Shown here: positions 1 through 8,964 of the stretch, piece by piece
Layout of the letters: each line of letters starts with the position of its first letter
How positions within the stretch are numbered: position 1 is the first letter of the stretch
NCBI RefSeq assembly: GCF_021228235.1
Contig: NZ_JAJQRG010000013.1
Location: 1 to 64,000 of the forward strand
Length of the DNA stretch: 64,000 bases
DNA from: Pseudophaeobacter flagellatus
Lineage (GTDB): Bacteria; Pseudomonadota; Alphaproteobacteria; Rhodobacterales; Rhodobacteraceae
Reading direction: 5' to 3'
The notes under the pieces: model-generated
The model's input: only the letters and a program-made list of their open reading frames with translations
The model's database searches: none
Told to the model about the DNA's origin: nothing
Position numbers and translations under genes: made by a program

Positions 1-122
1 ACAACCTGAAGTTCGACGTTGAACTGATCGCGCCCATCGCGATGGAAAACGGCCTGCGTTTCGCCATCCGTGAAGGCGGCCGTACCGTTGGTGCCGGCGT
101 TGTGTCCAAAATCACCGATTAA
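1..122 (+). CDS. tuf: Elongation factor Tu, C-terminal end (partial)
   Basis: The first complete codon is at position 3 and the reading frame runs to a TAA at 120-122. It encodes the last 39 residues of EF-Tu, ending in the conserved domain III strand pattern with [16 protein letters not shown] and the final KITD. EF-Tu carries aminoacyl-tRNA to the ribosome. Its place just before rpsJ matches the usual str-to-S10 order. The 5' part lies outside the window. Confidence 0.97.
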   Translation, partial: NLKFDVELIAPIAMENGLRFAIREGGRTVGAGVVSKITD

Positions 123-202
123 GACGCGCTTGCGCGTCTGGTTGTGGCAGGTGGTTTTTTCCATCGGGAAAAATCGCCGGGACCAACTCGGCTAAGTTCT
201 AC

Positions 203-230
203 AAAAGGGCGCCCAAAGGGGCGCCCTTTT
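203..230 (+). terminator. Intrinsic terminator after tuf
   Basis: A perfect 12-bp stem (203-214 with 219-230) closes a 4-nt loop, and the 3' arm ends in four T residues. It lies 80 nt after the tuf stop codon and separates the str cluster from the S10 cluster. Confidence 0.88.
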
Positions 231-568
231 CCGTTGGCTGCATATTATTTGAAAGCTGGCGTCTGTTTGGTTGAAAATCGCAAACTTGCAAAATTTAATG
301 GCGATATCGGGCTGGCTACAATGCACGTAAATCAATTGTAGAAAGAGATGCCGGATAAGCGTGCAAATAGCGCCCAACCCGCCGCCTCCTTCGAGCGCAA
401 CTGTTTCGTGCGCGAAACCTCTTGCTCCATGCGTCGTTCGGGCGTATAGGGCGCTAGTTCCCTGGTGGAACAGTAAGGCGGGGTGATTCCCGCCTTTTGG
501 GTTCGATGAGGGTAAGCGGTGGTCGCTGCCCCTCCTCTCAACCTCAACGCCTAGATAAAGGCTGACTA
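231..568 (+). promoter_or_regulatory. Leader region of the S10 cluster
   Basis: About 340 nt without a plausible gene lie between the tuf terminator and rpsJ. The S10 cluster promoter must be here; TACAAT at 317-322 is a possible -10 box, but I see no convincing -35 partner. The 3' half is rich in self-complementary stretches and includes the hairpin at 475-498, which fits a regulated ribosomal protein leader. The regulatory role is inferred. Confidence 0.45.
475..498 (+). promoter_or_regulatory. Terminator-like hairpin in the rpsJ leader (possible attenuator)
   Basis: An 8-bp GC-rich stem (475-482 with 489-496) closes a 6-nt loop and is followed directly by a short T run (495-498), 70 nt before rpsJ. 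E. coli controls its S10 operon by L4-dependent attenuation in the leader. This hairpin could serve a comparable purpose, but it has no obvious sequence match to the E. coli leader. Confidence 0.4.
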
Positions 569-883
569 ATGCAAAGCCAAAATATCCGTATTCGGCTGAA
601 GGCATTTGACTATCGTGTACTGGATTCCAGCACACAAGAGATCGTCAACACTGCCAAGCGGACCGGCGCGACTGTTCGCGGCCCGATCCCACTGCCAAAC
701 AAGATCGAGAAATTCACTGTTCTGCGTGGCCCCCACGTTGACAAGAAATCTCGTGACCAGTTCGAGATCCGTACGCACAAGCGTATGCTCGACATCGTTG
801 ATCCGACCCCCCAGACCGTGGACGCGCTGATGAAGCTCGACCTGGCCGCTGGTGTGGACGTCGAGATCAAACTGCAATCTTAA
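569..883 (+). CDS. rpsJ: 30S ribosomal protein S10
   Basis: The product is 104 residues, a normal length for S10 of the 30S head, with the family core RGPIPLP and the loop motif FEIRTHKR. S10 also binds NusB in transcription antitermination in other bacteria. It is the first gene of the S10 cluster and is followed after 18 nt by rplC. The start ATG follows a short AAGG-containing stretch. Confidence 0.98.
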   Translation: MQSQNIRIRLKAFDYRVLDSSTQEIVNTAKRTGATVRGPIPLPNKIEKFTVLRGPHVDKKSRDQFEIRTHKRMLDIVDPTPQTVDALMKLDLAAGVDVEIKLQS

Positions 884-901
884 GAACGGAGGGTATAAAT
901 A

Positions 902-1612
902 ATGCGCTCTGGTATTATTGCAAAAAAAGTCGGCATGACGCGCCTGTTCCTGGAAGATGGTCAGCAGATCCCTGTGACCGTTCTTCACCTGGACGGGCTG
1001 CAGGTTGTGTCTCAGCGTACCGAAGATAAAGACGGCTACACAGCTGTTCAGCTCGGTGCGGGTTCCGCCAAGGTGAAGCGCGTCTCCAAGGCGATGCGTG
1101 GTCACTTTGCGGCCTCCAAGGTAGAGCCCAAGCGTAAGCTCGTGGAATTCCGCGTGCCTGCTGATGCTCTCATCGAAGTTGGTGCCGAAATCTCGGCCGA
1201 GCACTTCCTGGAAGGTCAAAAAGTTGACGTGACCGGCACATCGATCGGTAAAGGTTTTGCCGGTGCGATGAAGCGCTGGAACTTTGGTGGTCTGCGCGCG
1301 ACACACGGTGTTTCTATTTCGCACCGTTCGCACGGTTCCACCGGCCAGTGTCAGGATCCCGGTAAGGTTTTCAAAGGCAAGAAGATGGCTGGTCACATGG
1401 GTGCTGCCCGCGTTACCACACAGAACCTGGAAGTCGTCAAAACTGACGCTGACCGCGGTCTGGTCTTCATCAAAGGCGCCGTACCTGGTCCAAAGTCTGG
1501 CTGGGTCACCGTCAAGGATGCCGTGAAGAAGAAAGCTCCTGAAGGTCTTCCCTTCCCAGCCGGTATCAAAGCCGCTGCGAGCGAAGCCCCTGCGGAAGGT
1601 GGTGAAGCATGA
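902..1612 (+). CDS. rplC: 50S ribosomal protein L3
   Basis: This 236-residue L3 has the conserved loop [20 protein letters not shown] at about residues 148-167. The glutamine of GQ is methylated by PrmB in E. coli, so the same site is present here. L3 is an early 23S rRNA-binding assembly protein. A strong GGAGG precedes the ATG. The stop codon overlaps the rplD start by 4 nt, indicating translational coupling. A C-terminal tail rich in Ala and Glu is somewhat longer than in E. coli L3. Confidence 0.98.
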   Translation: MRSGIIAKKVGMTRLFLEDGQQIPVTVLHLDGLQVVSQRTEDKDGYTAVQLGAGSAKVKRVSKAMRGHFAASKVEPKRKLVEFRVPADALIEVGAEISAEHFLEGQKVDVTGTSIGKGFAGAMKRWNFGGLRATHGVSISHRSHGSTGQCQDPGKVFKGKKMAGHMGAARVTTQNLEVVKTDADRGLVFIKGAVPGPKSGWVTVKDAVKKKAPEGLPFPAGIKAAASEAPAEGGEA

Positions 1613-2226
1613 AACTTGATGTGATGAATCTCGACGGCAGCAAAGCTGGCGACATCGAGCTGAACGCTGACCTCTTTGGTCTGGAGCCACGTGCAGACAT
1701 CCTGCACCGTGTGGTTCGCTGGCAGCGTAACAACGCACAGGCCGGTACCCACAAGGTAAAGACCCGTTCGGAAGTCAAATACTCGACCAAGAAGATCTAT
1801 CGCCAAAAAGGCACCGGTGGCGCACGCCACGGCGCTCGCTCGGCACCGATCTTCCGCGGTGGTGGTATCTACAAAGGCCCCGTTGTGCGTTCGCACGGCC
1901 ACGAGCTGACCAAAAAGTTCCGCAAGCTGGGTCTGCGTCACGCGCTGTCCGCCAAGGCGAAAGCCGGTGAACTGGTTGTGATCTCTGACGCTGCTGCCGA
2001 AGGCAAGACCGGTGCTCTGGCCAAACAGGTTGCAAACCTGGGCTGGAAACGCGCGCTGGTCATCGACGGGTCTGCTGTGAACGAAGGCTTCCTGAAAGCG
2101 TCGCGCAACATTGAAGGTCTGGATATCCTGCCGACAATGGGTGCGAACGTCTATGACATCCTGAAGCGGGACACCCTGGTTATCACCAAGGCCGGTCTCG
2201 AAGCACTGGAGGCTCGTTTGAAATGA
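1609..2226 (+). CDS. rplD: 50S ribosomal protein L4
   Basis: This 205-residue L4 carries the extended internal loop with [20 protein letters not shown] and [15 protein letters not shown] that reaches into the exit tunnel of the large subunit. In gammaproteobacteria L4 is the autoregulator of the S10 operon. The gene overlaps rplC and rplW by 4 nt each, so the three are probably translated as a coupled unit. Confidence 0.98.
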   Translation: MKLDVMNLDGSKAGDIELNADLFGLEPRADILHRVVRWQRNNAQAGTHKVKTRSEVKYSTKKIYRQKGTGGARHGARSAPIFRGGGIYKGPVVRSHGHELTKKFRKLGLRHALSAKAKAGELVVISDAAAEGKTGALAKQVANLGWKRALVIDGSAVNEGFLKASRNIEGLDILPTMGANVYDILKRDTLVITKAGLEALEARLK

Positions 2227-2519
2227 ACGCCAAGGCAGAACACTACGACGTGATCCGCAAGCCGATCATCACCGAGAAAACCACCATGGCATCCGAAAAC
2301 GGTGCGGTTGTTTTTGAAGTTGCGATCGACAGCAATAAACCCCAGATCAAAGAAGCTGTTGAAAGCCTCTTTGGTGTGAAGGTGAAGGCGGTGAACACCT
2401 CCATCACCAAGGGTAAAGCCAAGCGGTTCCGCGGCCAGATTGGCCGTCGCAAGGACGTGAAAAAGGCTTATGTGACGCTCGAAGAGGGCAACACAATCGA
2501 CGTGTCCACCGGACTCTGA
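2223..2519 (+). CDS. rplW: 50S ribosomal protein L23
   Basis: This 98-residue L23 sits at the tunnel exit and docks trigger factor and SRP. Visible family features are the N-terminal [10 protein letters not shown] and the C-terminal [13 protein letters not shown]. It is the last gene of the first ribosomal segment: a strong terminator follows 24 nt downstream instead of rplB. Confidence 0.98.
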   Translation: MNAKAEHYDVIRKPIITEKTTMASENGAVVFEVAIDSNKPQIKEAVESLFGVKVKAVNTSITKGKAKRFRGQIGRRKDVKKAYVTLEEGNTIDVSTGL

Positions 2520-2542
2520 GATTAGGTTTTTGACCTGACTAG

Positions 2543-2575
2543 AAAGGCCCTCGCTGCGAAGCGAGGGCCTTTTTT
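2543..2575 (+). terminator. Intrinsic terminator inside the S10 cluster, after rplW
   Basis: A perfect 13-bp stem (2543-2555 with 2560-2572) has a 4-nt loop and a T run to 2575. It splits the normally continuous S10 operon between rplW and rplB. Confidence 0.93.
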
Positions 2576-2604
2576 CGTTGGGACGCTACGCCATCTAGGG
2601 GGGA

Positions 2605-2668
2605 GCGCCTGACCTTAGGTGGGGGGCAAAGCGCACTCCTGTTTTGGCGGCGCAAACTTTCGGTTTGA
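2605..2668. repeat. Interspersed intergenic repeat, copy A
   Basis: This stretch aligns with 7390-7454 over about 65 nt with roughly three quarters of positions identical by eye, including shared blocks GCGCCTG, AGGTGGG, AAAGCGC, CTCC and TTTTG. Both copies lie in the ribosomal cluster just beyond an internal terminator. Confidence 0.65.
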
Positions 2669-2801
2669 GGGGGTGGTGCGCAGAAAGAGGCCAGCACGGA
2701 ATCAAGGCCGCAGGCCGCCGCGCCAGCGCCGTCTCGTCTTTTTCAGTGTTGCTCTGTAGTTGTGAGTGTAACAGGGGCGAACGAAAGAGTTGCAATTGGA
2801 T

Positions 2802-3602
2802 ATGGATGGTTTTTTTGGCTGGGCTTCGAAGTTGAGCGGAGACGTTTCATTTTTTGTCGCCCCGATTGTGCAACCTCCATCGGGGACATTTCTTGGTAAC
2901 CTTCTCTCGGATGCTGCTCCTTCGTTACTAGGAGCTGTTGTCGGGGGTGGGATCGCCTTTTGTGTGGCTCGCTGGTCGTTTAACAGGGCTGCCGATACCG
3001 ATGCCAGGCGTCGCGAAGATGATCGGCTAGGTGTTGGGGCTGAGTCTGCATATTCTGGATATGTGAAATTGTGGCACTGGGTGAACCTTCTTGCTAACCA
3101 AAAAGCATTGATCGACGGTGCCTATGAATATGCGGAGAAATCAGGTCATCCATTGCAAGAACCGTGTGATGTGGTGCCCGCATTTGCAGGTCGTTCGATT
3201 GAGCCGGATTTTCTGAAGCCCTGTGAGTATTCTTTTCTGGTAAAAGGGGGCGAGACGGACCTTATCGCGGACCTTCATCTGCTGGAGCAACGCGCAGCAA
3301 ATATCGCATCGCTTATACTTCAGTATAGCCAACTCGCGATTGAATTCGAGCGTTGGCGCGAGAGCGTCACCATGCAAAGGGCCGTCTTTGCAAATCGTGT
3401 TGTAGATGCCATTCCGCCGAACTTGGAGGGGGTTGAGCAGGGGAAGCGTGCCAATATGAATGGGGTTATGGGAGCCATTCGGAGCAACTTGGAGGTTGAT
3501 CTGCCTTTCGGGGATAAGACTGTTCAGCAATTCATTAATGCCGCGCATCACCATTATGGGGAGCGATTTCCCGACATGAAGTTTGGCGAACCCGATGGGT
3601 GA
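2802..3602 (+). CDS. Membrane-anchored protein of unknown function inserted in the S10 cluster
   Basis: I do not recognise the family. The product is about 266 residues from the ATG at 2802; a TTG at 2790 would add four. One hydrophobic segment at about residues 40-58 (LLGAVVGGGIAFCVARW) is followed by a charged linker and a mostly helical cytoplasmic part of some 200 residues. This architecture suits a single-pass anchor with a cytosolic domain. The gene stands alone between the rplW terminator and rplB. Its codon use is visibly less GC-biased than that of the ribosomal genes, which suggests later acquisition. The upstream ribosome binding site (GAAAGAG at 2783-2789) is weak. Confidence 0.7.
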   Translation: MDGFFGWASKLSGDVSFFVAPIVQPPSGTFLGNLLSDAAPSLLGAVVGGGIAFCVARWSFNRAADTDARRREDDRLGVGAESAYSGYVKLWHWVNLLANQKALIDGAYEYAEKSGHPLQEPCDVVPAFAGRSIEPDFLKPCEYSFLVKGGETDLIADLHLLEQRAANIASLILQYSQLAIEFERWRESVTMQRAVFANRVVDAIPPNLEGVEQGKRANMNGVMGAIRSNLEVDLPFGDKTVQQFINAAHHHYGERFPDMKFGEPDG

Positions 3603-3873
3603 TCGCGGCCTGCGGCTATTGCCCATTGCCACACCCCCGCAACCCTGCTACATCCGCCCAATCCTACTGGCCTCAGATTCGTTCTGGGGCCGTATTCTTT
3701 GTGGGATTATTTGAGCTGGGGACCTTAGGGGCCCTAAAGACTGGCCACCTTAGTAGTCATTGTTCCATAGGGGCAGGCGGACGGGGGGCTTACACATAGC
3801 GGATCCAAAGACAACAACCTAAGGATCTGCAACGATGGGGCAACCCATCGTAGCTAAACGGAAGACAGAAAGC
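3603..3873 (+). other. Intergenic region before rplB
   Basis: The 271-nt gap between the inserted membrane gene and rplB shows no gene or clear terminator. It presumably holds a separate promoter for the rplB-rplP segment, because the upstream segment is terminated. No convincing promoter boxes are visible. Confidence 0.4.
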
Positions 3874-4716
3874 ATGGCACTCAAGTCGTATAAGCCGACG
3901 ACGCCGGGCCAGCGTGGGCTGGTTCTGATCGACCGTTCGGAGCTTTGGAAAGGGCGTCCGGTTAAATCTCTCACTGAGGGTTTGACCAAATCGGGCGGCC
4001 GGAACAACACCGGACGGATCACTTCACGCCGCCGCGGCGGTGGCGCAAAGCGTCTCTACCGGATCGTTGACTTCAAACGGAACAAATTTGATGTTGCGGC
4101 AACCGTTGAACGGATCGAATATGACCCGAACCGGACCGCATTCATCGCACTGATCAAATACGAAGACGGTGAGCAGGCCTATATCCTGGCGCCTCAGCGT
4201 TTGGCGGTTGGTGACAAGGTTATTGCCTCGGCAAAAGCTGACATCAAACCCGGTAACGCAATGCCCTTCTCGGGTATGCCCATCGGTACCATCATCCACA
4301 ACATCGAGATGAAGCCAGGCAAAGGCGGCCAGATCGCCCGTGCTGCCGGGACTTATGCTCAGTTCGTTGGTCGTGATGGTGGCTACGCTCAGATCCGCCT
4401 GTCCTCGGGTGAACTGCGCATGGTCCGTCAGGAATGCCTGGCAACCATTGGTGCCGTGTCGAACCCAGACAACTCGAACCAGAACTACGGTAAAGCTGGC
4501 CGTATGCGTCACAAGGGCAAGCGTCCTTCGGTTCGTGGTGTTGTTATGAACCCGATCGATCACCCACACGGTGGTGGTGAAGGTCGTACCTCTGGTGGTC
4601 GTCACCCGGTAACCCCATGGGGTAAGCCGACCAAAGGTAAGCGTACCCGCAACAAAAACAAAGCGTCGCAAAAGCTGATTATCCGCTCGCGTCACGCCAA
4701 GAAGAAGGGACGTTAA
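3874..4716 (+). CDS. rplB: 50S ribosomal protein L2
   Basis: I place the start at the ATG beginning [15 protein letters not shown], which is the family N terminus. An in-frame ATG 39 nt upstream would add an unrelated extension. The 280-residue product matches the alphaproteobacterial length. The motif [14 protein letters not shown] contains the histidine that lies near the peptidyl transferase centre. The C terminus is Lys/Arg-rich. It opens the second ribosomal segment. Confidence 0.97.
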   Translation: MALKSYKPTTPGQRGLVLIDRSELWKGRPVKSLTEGLTKSGGRNNTGRITSRRRGGGAKRLYRIVDFKRNKFDVAATVERIEYDPNRTAFIALIKYEDGEQAYILAPQRLAVGDKVIASAKADIKPGNAMPFSGMPIGTIIHNIEMKPGKGGQIARAAGTYAQFVGRDGGYAQIRLSSGELRMVRQECLATIGAVSNPDNSNQNYGKAGRMRHKGKRPSVRGVVMNPIDHPHGGGEGRTSGGRHPVTPWGKPTKGKRTRNKNKASQKLIIRSRHAKKKGR

Positions 4717-4719
4717 TTT

Positions 4720-4998
4720 ATGTCTCGCTCTGTATGGAAAGGTCCCTTTGTCGACAGCTACGTGCTTAAGAAAGCCGAAGCTGCGCGCGAGTCGGGCCGC
4801 AACGAAGTCATCAAGATTTGGTCTCGTCGTTCCACCATTCTGCCCCAGTTCGTGGGTCTGACATTTGGTGTGTACAACGGTCACAAACACATTCCTGTCA
4901 ACGTCTCGGAAGACATGATCGGTCAGAAGTTCGGTGAGTATTCGCCAACTCGTACCTATTATGGTCACGCCGCAGACAAAAAAGCGAAGCGGAAGTAA
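4720..4998 (+). CDS. rpsS: 30S ribosomal protein S19
   Basis: This 92-residue S19 of the 30S head begins [14 protein letters not shown] and contains the conserved [13 protein letters not shown] and YNGHKHIPV. It starts 3 nt after the rplB stop and is followed after 3 nt by rplV. Confidence 0.98.
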   Translation: MSRSVWKGPFVDSYVLKKAEAARESGRNEVIKIWSRRSTILPQFVGLTFGVYNGHKHIPVNVSEDMIGQKFGEYSPTRTYYGHAADKKAKRK

Positions 4999-5001
4999 GT
5001 C

Positions 5002-5382
5002 ATGGGTAAGGTACAAAACCCCCGCCGCGTGGCAGACAACGAAGCAATGGCGAAAACGCGCATGCTCCGTACCAGCCCGCAAAAGCTGAACTTGGTTGCC
5101 CAGATGATCCGTGGCAAAAAGGTTGACAAGGCGCTGACCGATCTGACCTTCTCGAATAAGCGTATTGCGCAGGATGTGAAGAAATGCCTTCAGTCCGCTA
5201 TCGCCAATGCCGAGAACAACCACAACCTGGACGTCGACGAGCTGATCGTTGCCGAGGCCTGGGTCGGTAAGAACATGACCCTGAAGCGTGGTCGTCCACG
5301 TGCGCGCGGTCGGTTCGGCAAGATCTTGAAACCGTTCGCTGAGATCACCATCAAGGTGCGTCAAGTTGAGGAGCAAGCCTAA
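5002..5382 (+). CDS. rplV: 50S ribosomal protein L22
   Basis: The 126-residue product has the L22 beta-hairpin loop sequence [16 protein letters not shown] that lines the exit tunnel and the family region [16 protein letters not shown]. Its TAA shares one base with the ATG of rpsC. Confidence 0.98.
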   Translation: MGKVQNPRRVADNEAMAKTRMLRTSPQKLNLVAQMIRGKKVDKALTDLTFSNKRIAQDVKKCLQSAIANAENNHNLDVDELIVAEAWVGKNMTLKRGRPRARGRFGKILKPFAEITIKVRQVEEQA

Positions 5383-6092
5383 TGGGACATAAAGTCAATC
5401 CGGTTGGCATGCGCCTGCAGATCAACCGCACCTGGGACAGCCGCTGGTACGCCGACACCAAAGATTTTGGTGATCTGCTGCTGGAAGACATCAAGCTGCG
5501 CGATTTCATCAAGGAAGAGTGCAAGCAGGCTGGTATCGCCCGCGTGATCATTGAACGCCCTCACAAGAAATGCCGTGTGACCATTCACACTGCACGTCCT
5601 GGCGTGATCATCGGCAAAAAAGGCGCTGACATCGAAGTGCTTCGCAAGAAGCTGGCCTCGATGACTGCCTCGGAACTGCACCTCAACATCGTTGAAGTTC
5701 GCAAGCCCGAGCTGGACGCGCAGCTGGTTGGTGAGTCCATCGCTCAGCAGCTGGAACGTCGTGTATCTTTCCGTCGCGCGATGAAGCGTGCCGTACAGTC
5801 TGCCATGCGCATGGGTGCCCTGGGTATCCGGGTGAACGTCGCTGGCCGTCTGGGTGGCGCTGAAATCGCCCGTACCGAATGGTACCGCGAAGGTCGTGTG
5901 CCGCTGCACACTCTGCGCGCCGACATCGATTACGCTCACAACGAGGCCATGACACCTTACGGTATCATCGGGATCAAAACCTGGATCTTCAAAGGCGAGA
6001 TCATGGAACACGATCCTCAGGCACGTGACCGTAAAGCACAGGAACTCCAGGACGGCCCTGCACCTCGTGGTGCTGGTGGCGGTCGTCGCTAA
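5382..6092 (+). CDS. rpsC: 30S ribosomal protein S3
   Basis: This 236-residue S3 has the N-terminal [11 protein letters not shown], the KH-domain loop [11 protein letters not shown], and the C-terminal [14 protein letters not shown]3 forms part of the mRNA entry site and helicase of the 30S subunit. The gene is coupled to rplV by a 1-nt overlap and is followed by rplP after a good AAGGAGAG ribosome binding site. Confidence 0.98.
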   Translation: MGHKVNPVGMRLQINRTWDSRWYADTKDFGDLLLEDIKLRDFIKEECKQAGIARVIIERPHKKCRVTIHTARPGVIIGKKGADIEVLRKKLASMTASELHLNIVEVRKPELDAQLVGESIAQQLERRVSFRRAMKRAVQSAMRMGALGIRVNVAGRLGGAEIARTEWYREGRVPLHTLRADIDYAHNEAMTPYGIIGIKTWIFKGEIMEHDPQARDRKAQELQDGPAPRGAGGGRR

Positions 6093-6103
6093 GGAGAGAA
6101 TAG

Positions 6104-6517
6104 ATGCTTCAACCAAAGCGTACTAAATTTCGCAAGATGCACAAAGGCCGGATCAAAGGCGACGCCAAAGGCGGCTCCGATCTGAACTTTGGCACCTACG
6201 GCCTCAAGGCAACCACACCTGAGCGCGTTACTGCGCGTCAGATCGAAGCTGCCCGTCGTGCCATGACCCGTCACATGAAACGTCAGGGTCGTGTCTGGAT
6301 CCGTATCTTCCCAGACACGCCTGTGACCTCCAAGCCCGTCGAAGTTCGTATGGGTAAGGGTAAAGGTTCCGTGGATTATTGGGCATGCAAGGTCAAACCT
6401 GGCCGCGTGATGTTCGAAATCGACGGCGTCAACGACGACGTTGCACGCGAGGCCCTGCGCCTGGCCGCGATGAAACTGCCGGTGAAAACCCGCGTTGTGG
6501 TTCGCGAAGACTGGTAA
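6104..6517 (+). CDS. rplP: 50S ribosomal protein L16
   Basis: This 137-residue L16 contacts tRNA at the A site. The loop [13 protein letters not shown] includes Arg82, equivalent to the E. coli arginine that is hydroxylated by the 2OG oxygenase YcfD (RoxA). The gene is the last of its segment: a UUCG-loop terminator follows and rpmC, its usual neighbour, is 1.2 kb away. The next gene is itself a predicted 2OG oxygenase. Confidence 0.98.
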   Translation: MLQPKRTKFRKMHKGRIKGDAKGGSDLNFGTYGLKATTPERVTARQIEAARRAMTRHMKRQGRVWIRIFPDTPVTSKPVEVRMGKGKGSVDYWACKVKPGRVMFEIDGVNDDVAREALRLAAMKLPVKTRVVVREDW

Positions 6518-6543
6518 GCCCAGTCTGAGCACACAAAGAATTT

Positions 6544-6572
6544 GGGGCGTACCTTCGGGTACGCCCCTTTTT
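6544..6572 (+). terminator. Intrinsic terminator after rplP
   Basis: A perfect 10-bp stem (6544-6553 with 6558-6567) is closed by a UUCG tetraloop and followed by five T residues. It ends the rplB-rplP segment. Confidence 0.95.
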
Positions 6573-6669
6573 CGTTTGGCTGGGGCAGGGCTGCGTGCTT
6601 GAGCCTTCGCATTGCCGGGCCTCGCCCGATCGCCTATTGCTTTGGCTAAGCTGAGTGTAGGAGACCGCC

Positions 6670-7290
6670 ATGGCCCAGATTGAATCCCTTTTTGTGACCC
6701 GCTTGTACCACGCCGCCCTGTCCGAATGCGGACCCAGGATTGACGCGCAGGAAATGGAAACCTCTTGCATTGTCATCGCCGAAGATGACGAGGCCGGCCA
6801 GGATTGGTGCGAGGAGAACGGCTATCCGGGCTATACCTCCTATGCCTCCTTGACCGATCTGCCCTGGCGATTCCCGGTGTTTGCCGATCTGGTGAAATCG
6901 CTGGATGAACATGTGGTGAATTTTGCCAAGGATCTGGAGTTTGATCTGGATGGCCGCAAGTTGGTGCTCGAAGATCTGTGGATCAATATCCTGCCCGAGG
7001 GTGGCATGCACTCATCCCACCTGCATCCCCATTCGGTGATTTCCGGTACCACCTATGTGGCGATGCCCGAAGGCACCTCTGCACTGAAACTGGAAGACCC
7101 GCGTTCCGGCCGGATGATGGCCGCACCCACCCGGACCAAAGAGGCACGGCGCGAGCTAAAGCCTTTTATCTACATGAAGCCCGAGGTGGGCGATGTGCTG
7201 CTCTGGGAAAGCTGGCTGCGCCATGAGGTGCCAATGAACATGGCCGAGGATGAACGCATTTCCGTCAGCTTCAACTATCGCTGGGAGTGA
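6670..7290 (+). CDS. Putative 2OG-Fe(II) oxygenase (2OG-FeII_Oxy_5 / TIGR02466 type)
   Basis: This 206-residue protein resembles the small oxygenase family that couples 2-oxoglutarate decarboxylation to substrate hydroxylation. The likely iron ligands lie in HLHPHSVISG (residues 117-126, His119/His121) and WLRHEVP (His185); Arg196 in ERISVSFNY is the probable 2OG-binding arginine. A GGAG precedes the ATG. The gene stands between the rplP terminator and rpmC, so it has its own promoter. Its substrate is unknown. The position beside L16, an established oxygenase target in E. coli, makes a ribosomal substrate attractive, but that is inference: the known L16 hydroxylase belongs to a different (JmjC) family. 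Confidence 0.8.
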   Translation: MAQIESLFVTRLYHAALSECGPRIDAQEMETSCIVIAEDDEAGQDWCEENGYPGYTSYASLTDLPWRFPVFADLVKSLDEHVVNFAKDLEFDLDGRKLVLEDLWINILPEGGMHSSHLHPHSVISGTTYVAMPEGTSALKLEDPRSGRMMAAPTRTKEARRELKPFIYMKPEVGDVLLWESWLRHEVPMNMAEDERISVSFNYRWE

Positions 7291-7302
7291 GCAGGCTCGC
7301 TG

Positions 7303-7325
7303 GAAACGCTCCGGGGGAGCGTTTC
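7303..7325 (+). terminator. Hairpin after the oxygenase gene
   Basis: A perfect 10-bp stem (7303-7312 with 7316-7325) with a 3-nt loop lies 13 nt beyond the stop codon. There is no T run beyond the TTT inside the stem, so it may be a weak terminator or a 3'-end stabiliser. Confidence 0.55.
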
Positions 7326-7389
7326 GCCTGCGAACGGGCGGAGTCCAAAGCGATACTCTGGAGCTCTGACACTGCCAAGCAGAAGGGCA

Positions 7390-7454
7390 GCGCCTGCCCC
7401 AAGGTGGGTGCGAAAGCGCCCTCCCATTTTGCCGAAGGCAAATTTGCGATTTGA
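7390..7454. repeat. Interspersed intergenic repeat, copy B
   Basis: Partner of the stretch at 2605-2668, in the same orientation and again in a gap between ribosomal segments. A shorter stretch at about 15650-15690, on the opposite strand, shares the AAAGCGC and CTCCCA blocks and could be a degraded third copy. Confidence 0.65.
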
Positions 7455-7682
7455 CGGGAGGGGCGGGTGTTACCCGGGCTTTCAGCCGACGCACTTTTCT
7501 GAGAATGTTGGAAACGGTCTTGAGAGTAAAGCTAGCGTGCCCTGCTTCGTGAGCCTTCAAGCTTTCCCTTGCCCCCACCCCCTATCTCCCCTATAGGAGC
7601 ACATCGCTTGGGCTAAATTTGTCTTGGATTTGGTGCCGGTGATTCTTTTCTGCACTTCGTTAAGTGCGGGTTTTACATAACC

Positions 7683-7721
7683 CACCAGATAACAAGGTGA
7701 CCCTCGCGGGGCCTTCTGGTG
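7683..7721 (+). promoter_or_regulatory. Nested stem-loop in the rpmC leader
   Basis: CACCAGA (7683-7689) pairs with TCTGGTG (7715-7721), with CCC/GGG (7701-7703/7708-7710) nested inside. The structure ends 22 nt before the rpmC start. Ribosomal protein leaders of this kind are often binding sites for autogenous regulators; here the role is only inferred. Confidence 0.35.
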
Positions 7722-7743
7722 CTTTGGACAAGGAACAAAGGCG

Positions 7744-7947
7744 ATGAACGCCAATGATCTGCGTGACAAGACCGTGGATGAACTCCGCGATGTGCTTGCC
7801 AACATGAAAAAAGAGAGCTTCAATCTCCGCTTTCAACAAGCTACCGGTCAGCTGGAAAACACTGCAGGCATCAAAGCGGCACGCCGCAACGCTGCCCGCG
7901 TGAAAACCATCCTGAACGAAAAAGCTGCAGCCGCAGCAGCAGAATAA
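7744..7947 (+). CDS. rpmC: 50S ribosomal protein L29
   Basis: This 67-residue helical L29 begins [14 protein letters not shown] and has the conserved [14 protein letters not shown]; the tail is Ala-rich. L29 lies next to L23 at the tunnel exit. It opens the third ribosomal segment, separated from rplP by the oxygenase gene and a terminator. Confidence 0.97.
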   Translation: MNANDLRDKTVDELRDVLANMKKESFNLRFQQATGQLENTAGIKAARRNAARVKTILNEKAAAAAAE

Positions 7948-7959
7948 GGAGCCTGACAG

Positions 7960-8190
7960 ATGCCCAAACGTATTCTCGCAGGCACCGTGACCAGCGACGC
8001 CAATGCCCAGACCGTAACAGTTTCGGTTGAACGCCGCTTCACGCACCCTGTTCTGAAAAAGACCATTCGTAAGTCCAAGAAGTATCGGGCGCACGATGAA
8101 CAGAACGCTTTCAAGGTCGGCGATCAAGTTCGCATCATCGAATGCGCGCCGAAATCGAAAACGAAACGCTGGGAAGTGCTGACCGCTTAA
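7960..8190 (+). CDS. rpsQ: 30S ribosomal protein S17
   Basis: This 76-residue OB-fold S17 has the family signature [18 protein letters not shown] followed by AHDE. It is preceded by AAGGAG and lies 12 nt after rpmC. The 97-nt gap to rplN is long for this operon and contains short hairpins. Confidence 0.97.
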   Translation: MPKRILAGTVTSDANAQTVTVSVERRFTHPVLKKTIRKSKKYRAHDEQNAFKVGDQVRIIECAPKSKTKRWEVLTA

Positions 8191-8287
8191 GAGACCGTAA
8201 GGTCCCATAAGCGGCAAGCTGACCAGTTTGTCGAAACCCTGGGGGATATCAGCACGCATCGCTGCCCCATAGGTCGGGAGAAACCAC

Positions 8288-8656
8288 ATGATCCAGATGC
8301 AAACAAACCTGGATGTTGCTGACAACTCCGGCGCTCGCCGAGTTCAGTGCATCAAGGTTCTGGGTGGTTCCAAGCGTAAGTACGCATCCGTAGGCGACAT
8401 CATTGTTGTCTCGGTTAAGGAAGCCATCCCCCGCGGTCGCGTTAAGAAAGGTGATGTCCGTAAGGCTGTCGTCGTTCGCACCGCGAAAGAAGTCCGTCGT
8501 GCTGACGGTACTGCGATCCGTTTTGATCGCAATGCTGCCGTCATCCTGAACACCAACAACGAGCCCGTAGGTACACGTATCTTTGGCCCAGTTGTTCGTG
8601 AACTGCGCGCCAAAAACTTCATGAAAATCATCTCACTTGCTCCGGAGGTGCTGTAA
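8288..8656 (+). CDS. rplN: 50S ribosomal protein L14
   Basis: The 122 residues match L14 exactly in length, with [17 protein letters not shown] at the start and [13 protein letters not shown] near the end. L14 contributes to the intersubunit bridges and is the site where the silencing factor RsfS binds. It is followed 2 nt later by rplX. Confidence 0.98.
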   Translation: MIQMQTNLDVADNSGARRVQCIKVLGGSKRKYASVGDIIVVSVKEAIPRGRVKKGDVRKAVVVRTAKEVRRADGTAIRFDRNAAVILNTNNEPVGTRIFGPVVRELRAKNFMKIISLAPEVL

Positions 8657-8658
8657 CA

Positions 8659-8964
8659 ATGGCTGCTAAACTCCGTAAAGGTGACAAGGTTGTCATGCTG
8701 TCCGGCAAGGATAAGGGCAAAGAAGGCGTTATCGCCTCTGTTGACCCCCAGGCTGGCAAGGCTGTTGTTGATGGGCTGAACATGGCGATCCGCCATACCC
8801 GTCAATCGCAAAACGAACAGGGCGGCCGTCTGCCCAAAGCGCTGCCAGTCGACCTGTCGAACTTGGCGCTGCTGGACTCCAATGGTAAAGCAACCCGCGT
8901 TGGCTTCCGCATGGAAGACGACAAGAAAGTGCGCTTCGCCAAAACGACTGGGGAGACTGTCTGA
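8659..8964 (+). CDS. rplX: 50S ribosomal protein L24
   Basis: This 101-residue L24 starts with the KOW motif [20 protein letters not shown] and is one of the assembly initiators of the 50S subunit. Its TGA shares one base with the ATG of rplE. Confidence 0.97.
   Translation: MAAKLRKGDKVVMLSGKDKGKEGVIASVDPQAGKAVVDGLNMAIRHTRQSQNEQGGRLPKALPVDLSNLALLDSNGKATRVGFRMEDDKKVRFAKTTGETV

Noticed and set aside
566-6116. Long minus-strand open frames opposite the ribosomal genes
   Set aside because: They are antisense shadows caused by strong codon bias; no family features and no ribosome binding sites.
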